DNA of 64,000 nucleotides. Origin: Henriciella litoralis (GTDB taxonomy: Bacteria > Pseudomonadota > Alphaproteobacteria > Caulobacterales > Hyphomonadaceae). Both the position numbers and the translations under genes were made by a program. Below, in pieces: positions 61,939-64,000 of the stretch (position 1 is its first letter; every line of letters begins with the position of its first letter). Where the stretch lies: NCBI RefSeq assembly GCF_002088935.1, contig NZ_NCSS01000006.1:2978078-3042077 (forward strand). The letters run 5' to 3'. The notes beneath the pieces were generated by a model, which saw only the letters and a program-made list of their open reading frames with translations, was not told the DNA's origin and made no database searches.

Positions 61939-62972
61939 TTGCGCGGCCCCGCGGCGCCAGGACGAGAAGCGGTTTGACCGTCGCGGCTTACCCCGTCGGT
62001 GCGGACGATCCGCACACGTTTCTGCCTGTCGCCGAGACTTAGTTCGGCGGCGGCGAAAAGCCGATCGACGATCATGTAGTTGCGGGCGATACGGTAGTTG
62101 ACGAGCTGGCCTTCGCCTTCCGGTCCGATGACGAAGAGCGGAGGCATTTCCCCCTGACCGATCCCGCGCGGGAACTCGATGAAGACCTGCCGCCCATCAT
62201 CGAAGGCGCGCAGGGGTCGCCAAGGCGCGCGGTCGCCCTCGATCCGGTAGCGGAAGCGCAAGGAGTCGAGCGCCACGTCGCGTCCGATCGGCAAGGCTGC
62301 TTCCGCCTCGGCGTTGCGCCGCCTGAGCGCGATCAAGGCGTCTTCGGCATAGGTCCAGGAGACGGACGCCATATAGGCGGACGGGTTCGCTCTCAGTTCG
62401 AGATGATAAGTCCGCCGATCCGTATTGATGACGAGGTTGGTCTGAAGATCAGGCCGCGTCGGTTTGACCAGAATATGGATGCGCTGATCATCCCCTGAAC
62501 CGCTCTGAGTGTCGCCGATGATCCAGCGCGCCGTGTCGCCGGCCGCGATCGGACCGGAGCCCACCAGGCTCTCTCCGGGCTGCAGGGCGATATCGGTGAT
62601 CTGCCCCGGCGATGCGTAGACCTGATAGAGCGCGCCCTCGGTGTAGGGATAGAGTTGCACAGCGTTGATGAAACCGTCACGCACCGGCTCCATCCGAGCG
62701 GCGGCGTTTGCTTGGCTCACCCGTTCTGCAGGATCGGCGGATTCCGGCGCTCGGTCTCCCCCGTTGATCGGCTTGAGTTGGCCAGGCAGCGGCAGTGGGC
62801 TGGTGCGTTCGACGATCCGCACCGGACGCGCCGGTTCGGGAAGAAGCGTCGCTTCGATCGGAGGGGTGTCGTAAGCGATCTCCGGCGGTTTGAAGGTCGC
62901 GCATCCCGAGAGCGCTGTCGCGGCGAGGAGGACCGTCATGGAGGCTTTGTTCAGGCGAAGTGTTTTTATCAT
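61935..62972 (-). CDS. trbG: Conjugal transfer protein TrbG (VirB9)
   Basis: A 345-residue outer-membrane core-complex lipoprotein. The signal ends in a lipobox (ALSGC), Cys about residue 24. The TrbG/VirB9 domain contains VQLYPYTEGALYQVYASPGQITDIALQPGE-type sequence, WIIGDTQSG and the beta-rich C-terminal half with YRIEGDRAPWRPLRAFDDGRQVFIEF. It should assemble with TrbI and a TrbH-like partner. It overlaps trbF and trbI by 4 bp at each end. Confidence 0.93.
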   Translation of the reverse strand: MIKTLRLNKASMTVLLAATALSGCATFKPPEIAYDTPPIEATLLPEPARPVRIVERTSPLPLPGQLKPINGGDRAPESADPAERVSQANAAARMEPVRDGFINAVQLYPYTEGALYQVYASPGQITDIALQPGESLVGSGPIAAGDTARWIIGDTQSGSGDDQRIHILVKPTRPDLQTNLVINTDRRTYHLELRANPSAYMASVSWTYAEDALIALRRRNAEAEAALPIGRDVALDSLRFRYRIEGDRAPWRPLRAFDDGRQVFIEFPRGIGQGEMPPLFVIGPEGEGQLVNYRIARNYMIVDRLFAAAELSLGDRQKRVRIVRTDGVSRDGQTASRPGAAGPRK

Positions 62973-63655
62973 TGGGCGGACTCCCTGGACCAGTTGATGG
63001 CGTTGACGAAGATGCCGAGCGGGTTTTTACGCAGGCGCTCGGCGTCGCGCGGCTGTTGCAGAACGATGGTGAGAATGGCGGTCCAGCGTTCGGTCGCGGC
63101 GAGCTGTCCGTTGGCGTAACGGCGCTCGATCCAGGCGATGCGGAAGCTGCTCTTGGAGGCGCGGATAACGCTGGAGACTTCGACGGAGATCTGCGTGTCG
63201 CCGACCTTGGCGAAGGGGTCGTTCACTCTGGCGTAGTCGTTGAGCGCCAGCGCGCCCTTGTCGGTCGTGAAGTCATAAGCATGCAACCAGTTCTGGCGCA
63301 GCACGATCGGATCGGCGGGAATCTGGCGCACATTCTCGATGAAACGCGAGAGGTGGTAAGCGATCTGCGGATCGGTCGGTCGGAAGTCGGCGGCGGCGGG
63401 CGTCACGGCTTGCGCCGCGCCGAGCCTGTCCACTTCGACGACATAGGGCGTGATCGTCCCTTGTGTGGACTGCCAGACCAGAGCAGCGCTAAGCCCGCCT
63501 GAGAGCAGCAACGAGCCGAACGCCATCAGTCGCCAGTTCCTGGCTTGCACGCGGGAGGACCCGATACGCTCGTCCCAGACCTGTGCGGCTTTCTGATAGG
63601 GTGTGACGGGTTCAGGGGTCTTGGAATAGCGAACGCTCGGGCGACGGAACATCAT
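62969..63655 (-). CDS. trbF: Conjugal transfer protein TrbF (VirB8)
   Basis: A 228-residue bitopic inner-membrane protein. It has a cytosolic N-terminus (TPYQKAAQVWDERIGSSRVQARNWR), one helix (about residues 43-61) and a periplasmic VirB8-like NTF2 domain with VVEVDRLGAAQAV, AYHLSRFIENVRQIPADPIVLRQNW and NPFAKVGD-like stretches ending at NPLGIFVNAINWSRE. VirB8 proteins nucleate the secretion channel. ATGATG at the start overlaps the trbL stop (TCATGA). Confidence 0.93.
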   Translation of the reverse strand: MMFRRPSVRYSKTPEPVTPYQKAAQVWDERIGSSRVQARNWRLMAFGSLLLSGGLSAALVWQSTQGTITPYVVEVDRLGAAQAVTPAAADFRPTDPQIAYHLSRFIENVRQIPADPIVLRQNWLHAYDFTTDKGALALNDYARVNDPFAKVGDTQISVEVSSVIRASKSSFRIAWIERRYANGQLAATERWTAILTIVLQQPRDAERLRKNPLGIFVNAINWSRESAQ

Positions 63656-64000
63656 GATTTCTCCGAAAGGCTGACAGCGGTCCCGCCGCCGCCATGGTCG
63701 CCAGAGCGAACGGCATGAGCTGCGACGGCGGCGCCGTGGTGAAGGGTTTGCTGTTGTTTCATGCGCCGCGCCCAGGCTGGTGGCCCGTCGTTTGTCGACG
63801 TGGCGGGCTCGGGGCTATTGCTGAACTTGCCGCCGGTCGCTTCGAAGGCTGCGCGCGAACCTGAGCGGTAGCTTTCGCTCATGGAACGGCGAAGCGGGTT
63901 CGTTGCGGCGCTGACGCCCGCTTTTCCGACGCTGGCGAGACCGGCGGCGACACCTGAGGCGCCGCCGCCAGCAGCGGCGTTTCCCATGCTGTAGGCGGTC
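63652..64000 (-). CDS. trbL: Conjugal transfer protein TrbL (VirB6), C-terminal part
   Basis: The frame continues beyond the right edge, so only the last 115 or so residues are visible. The small-residue-rich segment (AAAGGGASGVAAGLASVGKAGVSAAT) and the polar C-terminal tail are typical of TrbL after its membrane helices. The order trbL-trbF-trbG-trbI is canonical for trb operons. An internal ATG at 63987 is not the start. Confidence 0.8.
   Translation of the reverse strand, partial: TAYSMGNAAAGGGASGVAAGLASVGKAGVSAATNPLRRSMSESYRSGSRAAFEATGGKFSNSPEPATSTNDGPPAWARRMKQQQTLHHGAAVAAHAVRSGDHGGGGTAVSLSEKS

Noticed and set aside
36270..64000. Treating satellite, alk cluster and trb genes as one ICE using the 36270 integrase
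   Set aside because: Possible, but the integrase is operon-linked to satellite genes, and IS debris at 47-48 kb separates the parts; no right att site is visible to decide.

Overview
The window looks like a chromosome or chromid segment of an alphaproteobacterium. Supporting this are the high GC content by eye, P. denitrificans-style cob gene arrangement, several large TonB-dependent receptors with Rieske and P450 genes as in Hyphomonadaceae or sphingomonads, and a trb system with a DUF2274 gene. The genus cannot be fixed from the sequence alone. No rRNA, complete tRNA or CRISPR array was seen.

Region 1 (1-14.6 kb) is host-like. It holds a von Willebrand A protein and a tightly packed vitamin B12 locus: cobT-cobS-cobC-cobO, then a divergent yceI, then a cobalamin riboswitch in front of btuB-btuF-btuC-btuD-cobQ-cbiB-cobD, with cobU facing back. 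It covers corrinoid uptake, adenosylation, side-chain and nucleotide-loop assembly. No corrin-ring genes are present in the window.

Region 2 (14.66-35.6 kb) is an accessory catabolic region in two blocks. It starts exactly at a solo IS6-type end. Block A (14.7-25.8 kb) has two SDRs, a Rieske oxygenase, a glyoxalase, a P450, a TonB receptor, an MFS transporter, a GntR regulator and a GlcD-type flavin dehydrogenase; several of its intergenic regions carry AT-rich inverted repeats that could be sites for one regulator. A degenerate repeat and an internally deleted IS6 element separate it from block B (26.7-35.6 kb), which has an SDR, a TetR regulator, two tandem phytanoyl-CoA-type dioxygenases, a SnoaL-like protein, a TonB receptor, a family III CoA-transferase and an aminoglycoside-phosphotransferase-like kinase. 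The substrate is unknown.

Region 3 (35.8-46.3 kb) is a compact head-only phage satellite. A tRNA-Ser 3'-end-like attachment site is followed by a P4-type integrase, AlpA, a RepA-like ATPase with an adjacent cluster of TTCCAAC repeats, TerL, HNH, major capsid protein, prohead protease, connector and portal. No tail, lysis or recognisable small terminase gene is present. It resembles capsid-forming phage-inducible islands, but the capsid gene comes before the portal gene.

Region 4 (47.0-48.2 kb) is IS debris: a deleted IS66 element with an intact 8-bp target duplication sitting inside a broken IS3-type transposase.

Region 5 (48.4-60.0 kb) is a complete medium-chain alkane cluster of the Pseudomonas GPo1 (OCT plasmid) type. 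alkB-G-H-J-K-L runs leftward and alkS-alkT rightward, with a 20-bp perfect palindrome between alkB and alkS. Together they encode terminal oxidation of alkanes to acyl-CoA, with electron supply, uptake porin and regulator.

Region 6 (60.5-64 kb) is the end of a trb-type conjugation operon (trbL, trbF, trbG, trbI and a DUF2274 gene with an altered C-terminus). This suggests the alk genes are cargo on or beside a conjugative element.
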